Source of the DNA: Neptunicoccus sediminis
Lineage (GTDB): Bacteria; Pseudomonadota; Alphaproteobacteria; Rhodobacterales; Rhodobacteraceae
Assembly (NCBI RefSeq): GCF_001719615.1
Contig: NZ_MDVX01000017.1
Span: 28,989 to 92,988 of the forward strand
DNA length: 64,000 nt
Reading direction: 5' to 3'
A program made the position numbers and the translations under genes. Positions within the stretch are counted from its first letter, which is position 1. Each line of letters opens with the position of its first letter. Shown one piece after another: positions 45,742 to 54,334 of this stretch. Under the pieces are notes generated by a model, which was not told the origin of the DNA, searched no databases, and worked only from the letters and a program-made list of their open reading frames with translations.

Positions 45742-47643
45742 TTAGCCTTTGTCATGGAAGAAGTCATAAATCACCTGCGCCAGAGCGCTGGAAATCCCGT
45801 CAACCGCCTTCAAATCGGCAAGATCGGCGCGAGAGACTGCTTTGGCACTGCCAAAATGGGTCAGCAATGCACGTTTGCGCGAGGCCCCGACCCCCGGCAC
45901 TTCATCCAGCGGATTGGCGAAAGTCGCCTTTGTGCGCTTGGCGCGGTGGGTGCCAATGGCAAAACGGTGCACCTCGTCCCGCAGGCGCTGCACAAAATAG
46001 AGCACCGGATCGTTAAAGCGCAGCGCAAAGGGACGCTGTCCGGGGCGGTAGAATTCCTCCTTGCCCGCATCCCTGTCAGTGCCTTTGGCCACACCGATGA
46101 AGGGCACATCGTCGATACCCAACTCTCCCATGATCTCGGCCACGGCAGACACCTGCCCCGCACCGCCGTCGATCAGGACAAGATCCGGCCAGTTTTCCGA
46201 TTTCCGGTCCGGATCCTCCTTTAACAATCGCTTGAACCGGCGGGTCAGCACCTCTTTCATCATGCCAAAGTCATCCCCCGGCGTCAGATTGGTGTCCTTG
46301 ATGTTGAACTTGCGGTAGGCGGATTTGATAAATCCCTCCGGCCCCGCCACCACCATGCCGCCAACAGCGTCGCTGCCCTGAATGTGGGAGTTGTCGTAAA
46401 CCTCGACACGGCGCAGCGGTCCGTCCAGATCAAAGGCTGCGGCCAGCCCTTCCAGCAGTTTCACCTGTGTCGCGGTCTCGGCCATCTTGCGCGCCAGCGA
46501 TTCCCGTGCATTGCGCAGCGCACCGGCCACCAGTTCGGATTTCTCGCCCCGTTGCGGGACGGAAACCTCCACCCGCCGCTCCAGCTTGTCGCTGAGCAGT
46601 TGCTCCATCAGATCGCGGTTCTCAATCGCTTCGGACAAGAGAACCAGACGGGGCGGCGTCTTGTTGCTGTAGAATTGCCCCAGAAACGCCTCCAGCACTT
46701 CTGCCCCGCCTGCGCCCGATCCGGTGCGCGGGAAATAGGCGCGGTTGCCCCAGTTCTGATTGGCGCGAATAAAGAACACCTGCACACAGGCCTGCCCCCC
46801 CTCCATATGAAGGGCGACAATATCCGCCTCGGCCACCCCTTGCGGGTTGATGCCTTGGGTCTGCTGCACCTGCGTCAGCGCGCGGATACGATCCCGCAGC
46901 GCGGCCGCCCGCTCAAACTCCATCGCGGCACTGGCCTTTGCCATGTCCTTGGCCAGCGTTTCCTGAACCGACGTGGAACTGCCCTGCAAGAACCGGCTGG
47001 CATCGCGCACCAATTCTGCATAATCCGCTTTGCTGATATGCCCGACACAGGGGGCGGAACAACGGGCGATCTGATATTGCAGGCAGGGCCGCGTGCGGCT
47101 GGCAAACATGGAATCCGAACAATTCCGCAGCAAAAAGATCTTTTGCAACTGATTCAACGTACGGTTGACAGAACCGGCGCTGGCAAAGGGGCCGTAGTAA
47201 TCGCCCTTTTCCGTCTTTGCGCCACGGTGTTTGGTGATCTGTGGATAGTCGTGATCCTTTGTCACCAGAATATTCGGAAAGCTTTTGTCATCCCGCAACA
47301 ATACGTTGTAGCGCGGCTTAAGCTGCTTGATCAGATTCTGTTCCAGCAGCAGCGCTTCGGTTTCCGTGCGGGTGGTCAGGAACATCATCGCAGCCGTTGC
47401 CGCGATCATCCGTCCGATGCGTGCAGAATGCCCGCGCCCCTGCGCATAGTTGGAAACACGCTTCTTCAGATTGCGCGCCTTCCCCACATATAGCACATCC
47501 CCCTTCTGATCGAGCATCCGGTAAACCCCCGGACTGTTGTCCAGCGTCTTTAGATAGCCCTGAATCACCTTCGCGCCGGTCGGGGTATTTTCGCCGGCCT
47601 GCCCTTCTTCTTCGGGCAATCTGTCTTTGGATGTGTCTGTCAT
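45742..47643 (-). CDS. uvrC: Excinuclease ABC subunit C
   Basis: 633 residues from ATG 47643; the frame is open 15 codons further. GIY-YIG nuclease domain (about 35-110; [20 protein letters not shown]), UVR domain (about 215-250), the UvrC RNase H-like nuclease domain ([17 protein letters not shown]) and C-terminal helix-hairpin-helix pair ([19 protein letters not shown]) are all present. It makes both incisions around bulky DNA lesions with UvrAB. First gene of the uvrC-pgsA-moaD-moaE unit. Confidence 0.96.
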   Translation of the reverse strand: MTDTSKDRLPEEEGQAGENTPTGAKVIQGYLKTLDNSPGVYRMLDQKGDVLYVGKARNLKKRVSNYAQGRGHSARIGRMIAATAAMMFLTTRTETEALLLEQNLIKQLKPRYNVLLRDDKSFPNILVTKDHDYPQITKHRGAKTEKGDYYGPFASAGSVNRTLNQLQKIFLLRNCSDSMFASRTRPCLQYQIARCSAPCVGHISKADYAELVRDASRFLQGSSTSVQETLAKDMAKASAAMEFERAAALRDRIRALTQVQQTQGINPQGVAEADIVALHMEGGQACVQVFFIRANQNWGNRAYFPRTGSGAGGAEVLEAFLGQFYSNKTPPRLVLLSEAIENRDLMEQLLSDKLERRVEVSVPQRGEKSELVAGALRNARESLARKMAETATQVKLLEGLAAAFDLDGPLRRVEVYDNSHIQGSDAVGGMVVAGPEGFIKSAYRKFNIKDTNLTPGDDFGMMKEVLTRRFKRLLKEDPDRKSENWPDLVLIDGGAGQVSAVAEIMGELGIDDVPFIGVAKGTDRDAGKEEFYRPGQRPFALRFNDPVLYFVQRLRDEVHRFAIGTHRAKRTKATFANPLDEVPGVGASRKRALLTHFGSAKAVSRADLADLKAVDGISSALAQVIYDFFHDKG

Positions 47644-47928
47644 CACACTCTTATGCCTGATTCCCCTGCTGGCTGCACCGAACAGCAAAGCTTAACAAGG
47701 TTTTCTTTGTCCACGATACCTGTGGATAACTCTGCGGATAACTCCTGAGCATTGGGCATTTTCCCTTTGTTTCAGCAGGTTTCGACGGTTTGCTCAATAA
47801 ATAGGCAACCTCTGCACCCATTGATTTTAAACGAAAAATACTTTGTCGCGGGGCAAATTCCTGTAATCGTTAACAAATTTGTTACCCGAATTTAATATTC
47901 CGCGTTCCGGTGGACAAAACCTGTGAAG

Positions 47929-48738
47929 TCAACTGGAATTTTCACTGATTGCCCCCGCAAAGCCCTGAATATCCGGGGTTTGCCACCCTAAGTGCTGCCC
48001 CCCGTCAACGCACAGCAACTGCCCTGTGGTGGCCGGACTATCCAGCAGGTAGTTCATTGCCGCGACGATCTCTTCCGGATTGGAGCCCCGCTGTAAAACA
48101 GTGTTCTGCCGCTGGTTGGCAAAATGGGAATCGCTCTGCCGTTCCCCGATCATGGTCGGCCCCGGTCCGATGGCATTGACCCGCACCGCCGGCGCCAGTC
48201 CGCGGGCCGCAGTCTGGGTGAAAGCCCACAGCCCCATCTTTGCCAGCGTATAGGTCATAAATTCCGGCGTCAGCTTGCGAACCCTTTGATCTACCATGTT
48301 GATCACAGCACTGGTCGCAATCATCTCGCCGTTTTCAACCTTACGCGCTTCGGGGGCTTGTTCGGCAAAGGCCTGCGTCAGAAAGAAAGGCGCGCGCAGG
48401 TTGGAATTCATATGCCGGTCCCAGCCTTCGGGCGTGGCGCTCTCTATGCGGTCGTATTCAAAAACAGACGCATTATTGATCAGCACATCCAAAGGTTGCC
48501 CCAGAGCCTCTACCGCGCGGGGAATCAACTTCTGGGTATCTTCCAGTTCCAACAGGTCCGCCTGTAGCGCAACTGCCTTCACCCCCAAAGCCTGCGCCTC
48601 GGCCACGGTTTCTTCGGCTTCCTGCGCAGAGCCGGCATAATGCACGGCAACATCCACGCCCCGCTCTGCGAGGGCCAGAACCATAGCACGGCCCAAACGC
48701 CGCGCGCCCCCCGTCACCAGCGCCGCCCGATAGATCAT
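47929..48738 (-). CDS. Short-chain dehydrogenase/reductase
   Basis: 269 residues from ATG 48738, preceded by AGGAGG. Rossmann nucleotide motif TGGARRLGRAM (about 8-18), NNAS (about 88-91) and a catalytic YTLAKMG (Tyr-x3-Lys). The TGGARRLG form followed by an Arg-rich loop is typical of pteridine reductase/FolM-like SDRs, so a dihydropteridine or related substrate is possible. The catalytic serine region is IATSAVINMV. Its start overlaps the stop of the small zinc-ribbon gene upstream, so it belongs to the S49 peptidase unit. Confidence 0.82.
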   Translation of the reverse strand: MIYRAALVTGGARRLGRAMVLALAERGVDVAVHYAGSAQEAEETVAEAQALGVKAVALQADLLELEDTQKLIPRAVEALGQPLDVLINNASVFEYDRIESATPEGWDRHMNSNLRAPFFLTQAFAEQAPEARKVENGEMIATSAVINMVDQRVRKLTPEFMTYTLAKMGLWAFTQTAARGLAPAVRVNAIGPGPTMIGERQSDSHFANQRQNTVLQRGSNPEEIVAAMNYLLDSPATTGQLLCVDGGQHLGWQTPDIQGFAGAISENSS

Positions 48739-48926
48739 GTCTTTCCTCCTGTGCCACCGCAGGGGCATTTCTCACCTGCCAGGGAATACCGCCCGCAGGA
48801 TTTACATTTCACACCGGCCTGCACCCCCTTGCGTTTCAGCGATTTCGGCAATTTGGGCATCCGCAGACGCCCGAACATGGCCAGCACCAGAATAAACACC
48901 AGAAAGAGCGTGACGACCTTGATCAT
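48735..48926 (-). CDS. Small membrane protein with zinc-ribbon tail
   Basis: 63 residues. One N-terminal membrane helix (about 3-20) is followed by a basic linker and a Cys4 zinc-ribbon-like tail CKSCGRYSLAGEKCPCGG. It overlaps both neighbours by 4 bp (S49 peptidase upstream, SDR downstream), so expression is coupled to both. The family has no known function; the tight coupling makes it a real gene despite its size. Confidence 0.75.
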   Translation of the reverse strand: MIKVVTLFLVFILVLAMFGRLRMPKLPKSLKRKGVQAGVKCKSCGRYSLAGEKCPCGGTGGKT

Positions 48927-49735
48927 CCCTGCACCCCGTAACGGGACCAGAGCGTCTGATCCTCAACACGGCCCAGCACATCCTGCGCCGCTGCTGCCAA
49001 ACCAAACCGCTGCAACAGAGATTTGCGCTGGCCCTGAACGTTGAACTTCACCTTATCGCCAAACCGTTCCTTCAGGAATGGCACCGGATGGGCGACCCCG
49101 TCCACCAGCCCGACCTCAACCGCCTTCTGACCGACCCAGATTTCACCCGTGAACAGATCGTCGCCCGACAGTTTTCCACCGCGCCGCGCTTTGACGTGGT
49201 CGATAAAATTGCCGTGGATCACCCGTTGCAGGTCTTTTAACCGTTCCACATCCTCTTCCCGTTCGGGGCGGAACGGGTCCAGCATGGATTTATCCTCACC
49301 CGCTGTGTGAACGCGACGCTCTACACCGTGCTTTTCAAGCAATCCGCTAAACCCGAAGGATGCAGAGATCACCCCGATGGACCCCACAATCGAAGAGGCA
49401 TCCACATAGATTTCATCCGCAGCACAAGCGAGCCAATACCCGCCGGAGGCCGCCACATCCTCACAAAAAGCATAAACCTTGGTATCGGTTTCTGCCGCAA
49501 GCCGCCGGATCCGCGCACCGATCAACGAGGATTGCACCGGCGACCCACCGGGAGAGTTGATCACCAGCGCAACCGCCTCGGGATTTCCCTTGCGAAAGGC
49601 TTTTTCCAGCAGCGGCGCAACGCCGGCATCGCTCAGGCCGCTGCCGCCCAATCGGGAAGAGCCACCAATCACGCCGGACAGACGCACCACAGAAACGACA
49701 GGATGGCTTTTCAGCCCGGGAATATATTTTCTCAT
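48923..49735 (-). CDS. S49-family signal-peptide-peptidase-like serine protease
   Basis: 270 residues. SppA/SohB family: VALVINSPGGSPVQSS (about 56-71), the nucleophile in CEDVAASGGYWLACAADEIYV-type context (serine of AASGG, about 95) and SIVGSIGVISASFGFSGLLEK. The catalytic lysine should lie near residue 150 (GEDKSML). There is no strong N-terminal membrane helix, so it may be cytosolic or peripherally attached. It degrades remnant signal peptides or membrane peptides. First gene of a three-gene overlapping unit. Confidence 0.88.
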   Translation of the reverse strand: MRKYIPGLKSHPVVSVVRLSGVIGGSSRLGGSGLSDAGVAPLLEKAFRKGNPEAVALVINSPGGSPVQSSLIGARIRRLAAETDTKVYAFCEDVAASGGYWLACAADEIYVDASSIVGSIGVISASFGFSGLLEKHGVERRVHTAGEDKSMLDPFRPEREEDVERLKDLQRVIHGNFIDHVKARRGGKLSGDDLFTGEIWVGQKAVEVGLVDGVAHPVPFLKERFGDKVKFNVQGQRKSLLQRFGLAAAAQDVLGRVEDQTLWSRYGVQG

Positions 49736-49866
49736 GGCAAAGACATAGGGTGAAACCGGCGGCGGTTAAAGTCCTGCCAGCCAGAAAGACAGCCCTGCGC
49801 TCTTTTTGGTCCAAATATCCAAATCCTGCCGACGCCGCCTGTCAGCAACGCCGCAAGTCATTTGGT

Positions 49867-50745
49867 TCAGATCCACTTGGCCATGGGCGGCAGGCTCATC
49901 AGGACCGCATCGGGATCATGCCCTGTTTCCAGCCCGAATTTCGTGCCGCGATCATAGACAAGATTGTATTCCGCATAGAGCCCGCGATGGACCAGTTGCG
50001 CCTCTTTGTCGGCATCAGACCACCCGTCATTGCGCCGCTTTTCCGTGACCGGCAGAAAAGCCTCCAGAAAGGCGCGGCCCACGTCCTGCGTAAAGGCAAA
50101 ATCCGCTTCCCAGTCACCGGTGTTCAGATCATCATAAAAGATGCCGCCAACCCCCCGCGCCCGTTTGCGGTGGGGGATGTAGAAATAGCGGTCCGCCCAT
50201 TCCTTGAAGCGCGGATAATACGCGGCATCATGCAGATCGCAGCGGGCTTTCAGGGCTGCGTGAAACGCCGCCGTATCTTCGGCATATTCAAGGCACGGGT
50301 TCAAATCGGCCCCGCCCCCGAACCACCAGCCGTGGGGCGTCCAGAACATCCGCGTGTTCATATGAACCGCCGGAGTCTGCGGGTTTTGCATGTGGGCCAC
50401 CAGCGAAATACCCGATGCCCAGAAAGACGGATCTTCCGCCATCCCCGCCATTCCGGGGCGCGAGGCCATCGCCATTTGCGCCCGCTCTCCAAGCTGCCCG
50501 TGCACGGTAGAGATATTCACCCCGACTTTCTCAAACACCCGACCGCCCCGCATCACGGACATCAACCCGCCGCCGCCCTTGCCGCCGTCCCGTTCCGTCT
50601 TGCGCAGTTCGAACCGTCCGGCGGGCCTATCCGCAAAGGGACCACTGACCTGCGTATCTTCCAGCCCCTCGAAGGCGGCGACGATTTCATCCCTAAGGGC
50701 GGAAAACCAATCGGCGGCCCGTGTCTTGTTTTCTTCCATTGCCAT
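49867..50745 (-). CDS. hemF: Oxygen-dependent coproporphyrinogen III oxidase
   Basis: 292 residues with the HemF pattern: KGGGGLMSVMRGGRVFEKVGVNIS (shortened here to its ends), HMQNPQTPAVHMNTRMF, WWFGGGADLNPCLEY and GVGGIFYDDLNTG. It decarboxylates coproporphyrinogen III to protoporphyrinogen IX with O2 in heme synthesis. ATG 50745 and ATG 50739 are both possible. It is a single gene, divergent from a DMT-type transporter. Confidence 0.95.
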   Translation of the reverse strand: MAMEENKTRAADWFSALRDEIVAAFEGLEDTQVSGPFADRPAGRFELRKTERDGGKGGGGLMSVMRGGRVFEKVGVNISTVHGQLGERAQMAMASRPGMAGMAEDPSFWASGISLVAHMQNPQTPAVHMNTRMFWTPHGWWFGGGADLNPCLEYAEDTAAFHAALKARCDLHDAAYYPRFKEWADRYFYIPHRKRARGVGGIFYDDLNTGDWEADFAFTQDVGRAFLEAFLPVTEKRRNDGWSDADKEAQLVHRGLYAEYNLVYDRGTKFGLETGHDPDAVLMSLPPMAKWI

Positions 50746-50906
50746 TCTTCAGCATCCTTCCAGTCCAGCCGACCCGCAGTCTTTGGGCAGAGGTCATTGC
50801 ACCCCTCGCGCCAAGAGTCTAGGTCTGTCACAGCGGCTTTACGACGACGCCCTCCGGCGCGCCTTGATCCAGATCAGGAAATGCCCGAAGAACCGAAAGA
50901 CCTTTC

Positions 50907-51845
50907 ATGAGCAATCGCAACAATTTTATTATCGGCCCCGGCCCCTCCCCCATGCCGGTGTCCGCCGGAAAAAGCAAAGACAACTGGCGCGGGTTAAAAT
51001 GGATGATGCTCTCGGTGCTTTCATCCTCGGCCATGACAATCGCCGCCCGCTATGCCTCGCTGGAACTGGACAGCCGCGTTGTTGTGCTGATGCGGGGCGT
51101 GATGACGGTGGCCGTGCTGCTGGCGCTGCTGGCAGCATCCTCTCACATCCGCCAGAAAATCCGCTTTTCCCAGCCGATGGCCCATATCATACGGGGCGTG
51201 CTGATCACCGCCTCAACCCATTTCGGCTTTTACACCATCGCCACTGTCCCACTGGCCACAACCACGGTCCTGTTCTTTACCGCGCCGATTTTCGCGACGG
51301 TTCTGGCCGTGTTTATCCATAAAGAAACCATTGGCCCCCGCCGGATCGGGGCGATCTGCGCAGGGTTTGCAGGGGTGCTGATTATTCTGCGACCGGGCGT
51401 CGATGCGCAGGAAATCGGCCTGATCACCGCGATTCTAAGCTCCCTGACCTTTGCAATGGCGCTCACCATGTCGCGCAATCTGGCCAATGCAGACGGACCG
51501 ATGTCCACCTATCTCTCCTCCACTGCGATTATGGCTGTGCTTTCGGTGCCAATCGCCGCGCCGGTGTTCACGCTGCCGGATATGACATTCACATGGTTCG
51601 CGCTCGCCGCGCTGGTGATCACCGGATCAGTGCGTGGCATTGCCGATATTGAGGCGTACCGCTACGCCGATGCCGCGCTACTGACGCCGATCACCTACCT
51701 GCGGCTCGTCTTTATCGGCACTGCGGGCTACCTTTTCTTTTCAGAAACCATCGACGGACCGACCCTTGTGGGCGCGTCGATCATTGTCGCCTCAACCCTT
51801 TATATCGCCCAGCGCGAACGGGCGCAGAAAAACAAGGACGCCTAA
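50907..51845 (+). CDS. DMT-superfamily transporter (EamA)
   Basis: 312 residues with about ten membrane helices arranged as two EamA repeats (about 30-160 and 170-300), after a short hydrophilic start. Motifs such as LMRGVMTVAVLLALLA and YRYADAALLTPITYLRLVF (near the end of repeat 2) are typical for this superfamily, which exports amino acids, nucleosides or other small metabolites. The substrate cannot be told. It is transcribed away from hemF. Confidence 0.85.
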   Translation: MSNRNNFIIGPGPSPMPVSAGKSKDNWRGLKWMMLSVLSSSAMTIAARYASLELDSRVVVLMRGVMTVAVLLALLAASSHIRQKIRFSQPMAHIIRGVLITASTHFGFYTIATVPLATTTVLFFTAPIFATVLAVFIHKETIGPRRIGAICAGFAGVLIILRPGVDAQEIGLITAILSSLTFAMALTMSRNLANADGPMSTYLSSTAIMAVLSVPIAAPVFTLPDMTFTWFALAALVITGSVRGIADIEAYRYADAALLTPITYLRLVFIGTAGYLFFSETIDGPTLVGASIIVASTLYIAQRERAQKNKDA

Positions 51846-51854
51846 AACGACAAA

Positions 51855-51874
51855 CGCGGGCCGATTGGCCCGCG
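51855..51874. terminator. Hairpin after the DMT transporter gene
   Basis: Arms CGCGGGCC (51855-51862) and GGCCCGCG (51867-51874) pair perfectly around GATT. It is 9 bp after the transporter stop. No T-run follows on either strand, but position and strength suggest a transcription stop for both convergent genes. Confidence 0.6.
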
Positions 51875-51898
51875 CTCTGTTGCATGATTGGACAGGCA

Positions 51899-52093
51899 TC
51901 AGGCCGCGACGCGGATCTTGCGCTTGGGCTGTGCCGTAAGAGAAAACCGCAACGGCGTGTGACGCAACCGCGTCATCACCGTGGGGATCGGGCTTCCAAC
52001 CAGAGCGTAGACACGCTCTGACGCTGTTTCCGAAGCACTGACAACAACACTGGTCATCATCTCTCGTTCCAGACGTAGGGGAGAATTACTCAT
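51899..52093 (-). CDS. Possible small protein
   Basis: 64 residues if started at ATG 52093, which has a GAGGTG ribosome site. The sequence has a Ser/Thr/Arg-rich composition (MTSVVVSASETASERVYALV, tail PKRKIRVAA). No domain is recognised. It could be a small basic regulatory or hypothetical protein; it could also be a chance frame. It lies alone between the DMT gene and the peptide permease genes. Confidence 0.4.
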   Translation of the reverse strand: MSNSPLRLEREMMTSVVVSASETASERVYALVGSPIPTVMTRLRHTPLRFSLTAQPKRKIRVAA

Positions 52094-52235
52094 ATTATAC
52101 ACCTCAACTCTACAGGTTCGGACACGGGAATTGCCGCATCCAAATCAAATATCCCAGAGCAAGGCGGCGCCAGATAGACTAATTTGAGACGTTTTCACGA
52201 ACAATGATGATCAAATTGTGACGCATACATCCGGC

Positions 52236-52256
52236 TTCAATGTTCCCGAAATACTC
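52236..52256. repeat. Copy 2 of dispersed 21-bp 3'-flank motif
   Basis: TTCAATGTTC-CCG-AAATACTC, six bases past the 3' end of the DppC-type permease gene. It differs from the copy at 44248 by one base. Confidence 0.75.
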
Positions 52257-52261
52257 ATCCC

Positions 52262-53227
52262 CTAACGCCCGCGAATACGCGGGTCGAGCGCGTCTCTCAA
52301 CCCGTCACCGATATAGTTCACCGACAGCACCGTCAGGGAAATCATCAGGCCGGGCAGCACGACACGTTCGGGGAATTCCTCCATCCGCGGCACCGCATCA
52401 GACAGCAGTTTACCCCATGTGGGGAAATCCGACGGAAAGCCCACCCCAAGGAAAGACAGCGCACTTTCGGTGATGATTGCCGTGGCCAGACCCAGCGTGG
52501 CAGACACCATAATCGGAGAGAGCACATTTGGCAGCAGGTGGCGGGTAATAATCTTGAAGGGCTTCGTCCCGATGGAACGGGCCGCCAGAATAAACTCCCG
52601 CTCTTTCAGCGCCAGCACCTCACCGCGCACAATCCGCGCGGTTTGCATCCAGCTTGTGATGCCGATGATGGCCACGATCAGTATGAACATACCTGTTTCT
52701 GGGCCAAAGTTCTTGCGCAGGGGCTGGCGGAAGAGGGTCACAGCCACCAGCAGCAGGGGCAGGATCGGCAGGGACAAAACCAGATCGGTAAAGCGCATGA
52801 ACAACCCGTCCAGCCGCTTGAAAAAACCGGCCACCACGCCGATCACTGTACCGATCACAACCGAGATCAGCATCGCTGCCCAGCCCACCGCCATAGAGGC
52901 CCGCCCCCCCGACAAAAGATTCGCCAGAATATCGCGGCCCAGATTGTCCGATCCCAGCGGATGCGCCCAGTTCACCTTGGCATCCCCGTCCCAAAGCGCC
53001 GTATAAATCGGACGGATATCCTTGAAACGGATGTTCAGCTTTTGCGGGTCCACTGTCCATAGATAGGGCCCGACCAGCACAGCAAGCGTGATAAACACCA
53101 GAAAGCCACCGCCGAACAGTGCGCCTTTGTGCCGTCGGAACTGTCGCCACACATCGGCCCACTGACTGCGGGGCGGCGCGGTCGGGACCGGCTCGAATGA
53201 CTTCGGGGTCGCGGTTTGTTCAGTCAT
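52262..53227 (-). CDS. Peptide ABC permease, DppC/OppC type
   Basis: 321 residues. A Pro-rich cytosolic N-terminus leads to the first helix (about 38-58), then the HPLGSDNLGRDILANLLSGGR motif of DppC proteins (shortened), more helices, and the EAA loop REFILAARSIGTKPFKIITRH. It overlaps the DppB-type gene by 8 bp. It is the last gene of a binding protein-DppB-DppC unit that has no ATPase genes. The ATPase pair could be supplied by the locus at 33.5-35.4 kb, which in turn lacks a binding protein. Confidence 0.9.
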   Translation of the reverse strand: MTEQTATPKSFEPVPTAPPRSQWADVWRQFRRHKGALFGGGFLVFITLAVLVGPYLWTVDPQKLNIRFKDIRPIYTALWDGDAKVNWAHPLGSDNLGRDILANLLSGGRASMAVGWAAMLISVVIGTVIGVVAGFFKRLDGLFMRFTDLVLSLPILPLLLVAVTLFRQPLRKNFGPETGMFILIVAIIGITSWMQTARIVRGEVLALKEREFILAARSIGTKPFKIITRHLLPNVLSPIMVSATLGLATAIITESALSFLGVGFPSDFPTWGKLLSDAVPRMEEFPERVVLPGLMISLTVLSVNYIGDGLRDALDPRIRGR

Positions 53228-54257
53228 AGCGGATCCTCGGGTCTAGCAGGCCGTAGAGAATATCGGCAATCAGGTTGAACACCACAATCAGTAGCGCAAA
53301 GATAAAGGTCAGCGTCTGCACCATCGGCAGGTCATTGGCAAACAGGGCTGTCAGCAGCAACTGCCCCACCCCGTTCACCTTGAACACGTTCTCGGTGATG
53401 ATGGCCCCGCCGAAAATCGACGGGATGCCGAGCGCAATCACCGTGACCACCGGAATCATGGAATTGCGCAGCACATGCACCATCACAACCACGCTTTCCT
53501 TTAACCCTTTGGCCCGCGCGGTGCGCACATAATCCTGATTGAGATTGTCGAGCATGGAAGAGCGCATAAACCGACTGATCTGTGCTGTGGTTTGCAGCGC
53601 CAGCACCATCACCGGCATGATCATCTGCTGAAGCTGGATTTTGAACGAGGCCCAGTCCCGCACCACATGGGTGGTGTCATAGATCGACGGGAACCAGCCC
53701 AGACCAACCGCAAAGACTACAATCAGCAGCGGGCCGGTGAAAAACGGCGGGATCGAAAAGCCGATCATGGTGACAAACGTCCCCGCCTGATCGAAGATCG
53801 AATACTGACGGTAGGCGGAATAGATGCCAATCGGCAGCGCAATCAGGATACCGACCACATAGGCCAGCCCCACCACCCAAAGCGTCTGGGGAATGCGCTG
53901 GATCACAATATCCATCACTGGCGAACGGGTCTGCCAACTAATCACCCGCAGTTTTCCTTCGGAAAAACTGGTGTCCGGCAGCCAGCCGAGCAACCAAGTG
54001 TCCCGTGTCAGCCAGTCAACAAAAACCTGCGGTTCGACCCAGAAGAACTGGATCAGCCATTTGACATACCGGATGTGCAACGGCTCTCCGAGACCGAGTG
54101 CCTCGCGCATTTTCTGTTTCACGTCCGGGGGCACCGTCAGGGGCACCTGCGCCATCGGATCACCGGGCGCGAGTTCCAGAAGTAAAAATATGATCAAAGA
54201 AATAAACAGAAGGGTCGGGATAGAAAAAAGCAGACGACGGATCGTGTATGTGAGCAT
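53220..54257 (-). CDS. Peptide ABC permease, DppB/OppB type
   Basis: 345 residues with six membrane helices, LLLELAPGDPMAQVPL after the first helix, and the EAA loop YVRTARAKGLKESVVVMVHVLRN (shortened). A periplasmic loop of about 60 residues (QFFWVEPQVFVDWLTRDTW) is longer than in E. coli DppB. It follows the binding-protein gene by 77 bp and overlaps the DppC-type gene. Confidence 0.9.
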   Translation of the reverse strand: MLTYTIRRLLFSIPTLLFISLIIFLLLELAPGDPMAQVPLTVPPDVKQKMREALGLGEPLHIRYVKWLIQFFWVEPQVFVDWLTRDTWLLGWLPDTSFSEGKLRVISWQTRSPVMDIVIQRIPQTLWVVGLAYVVGILIALPIGIYSAYRQYSIFDQAGTFVTMIGFSIPPFFTGPLLIVVFAVGLGWFPSIYDTTHVVRDWASFKIQLQQMIMPVMVLALQTTAQISRFMRSSMLDNLNQDYVRTARAKGLKESVVVMVHVLRNSMIPVVTVIALGIPSIFGGAIITENVFKVNGVGQLLLTALFANDLPMVQTLTFIFALLIVVFNLIADILYGLLDPRIRYD

Positions 54258-54334
54258 GAACGCCTCGGTTTATGTCTTTGCCGTGCAACCGGATAGAGGC
54301 CCCGCACCAGAAGGTGCAGGGCCGGTTATGCGGT

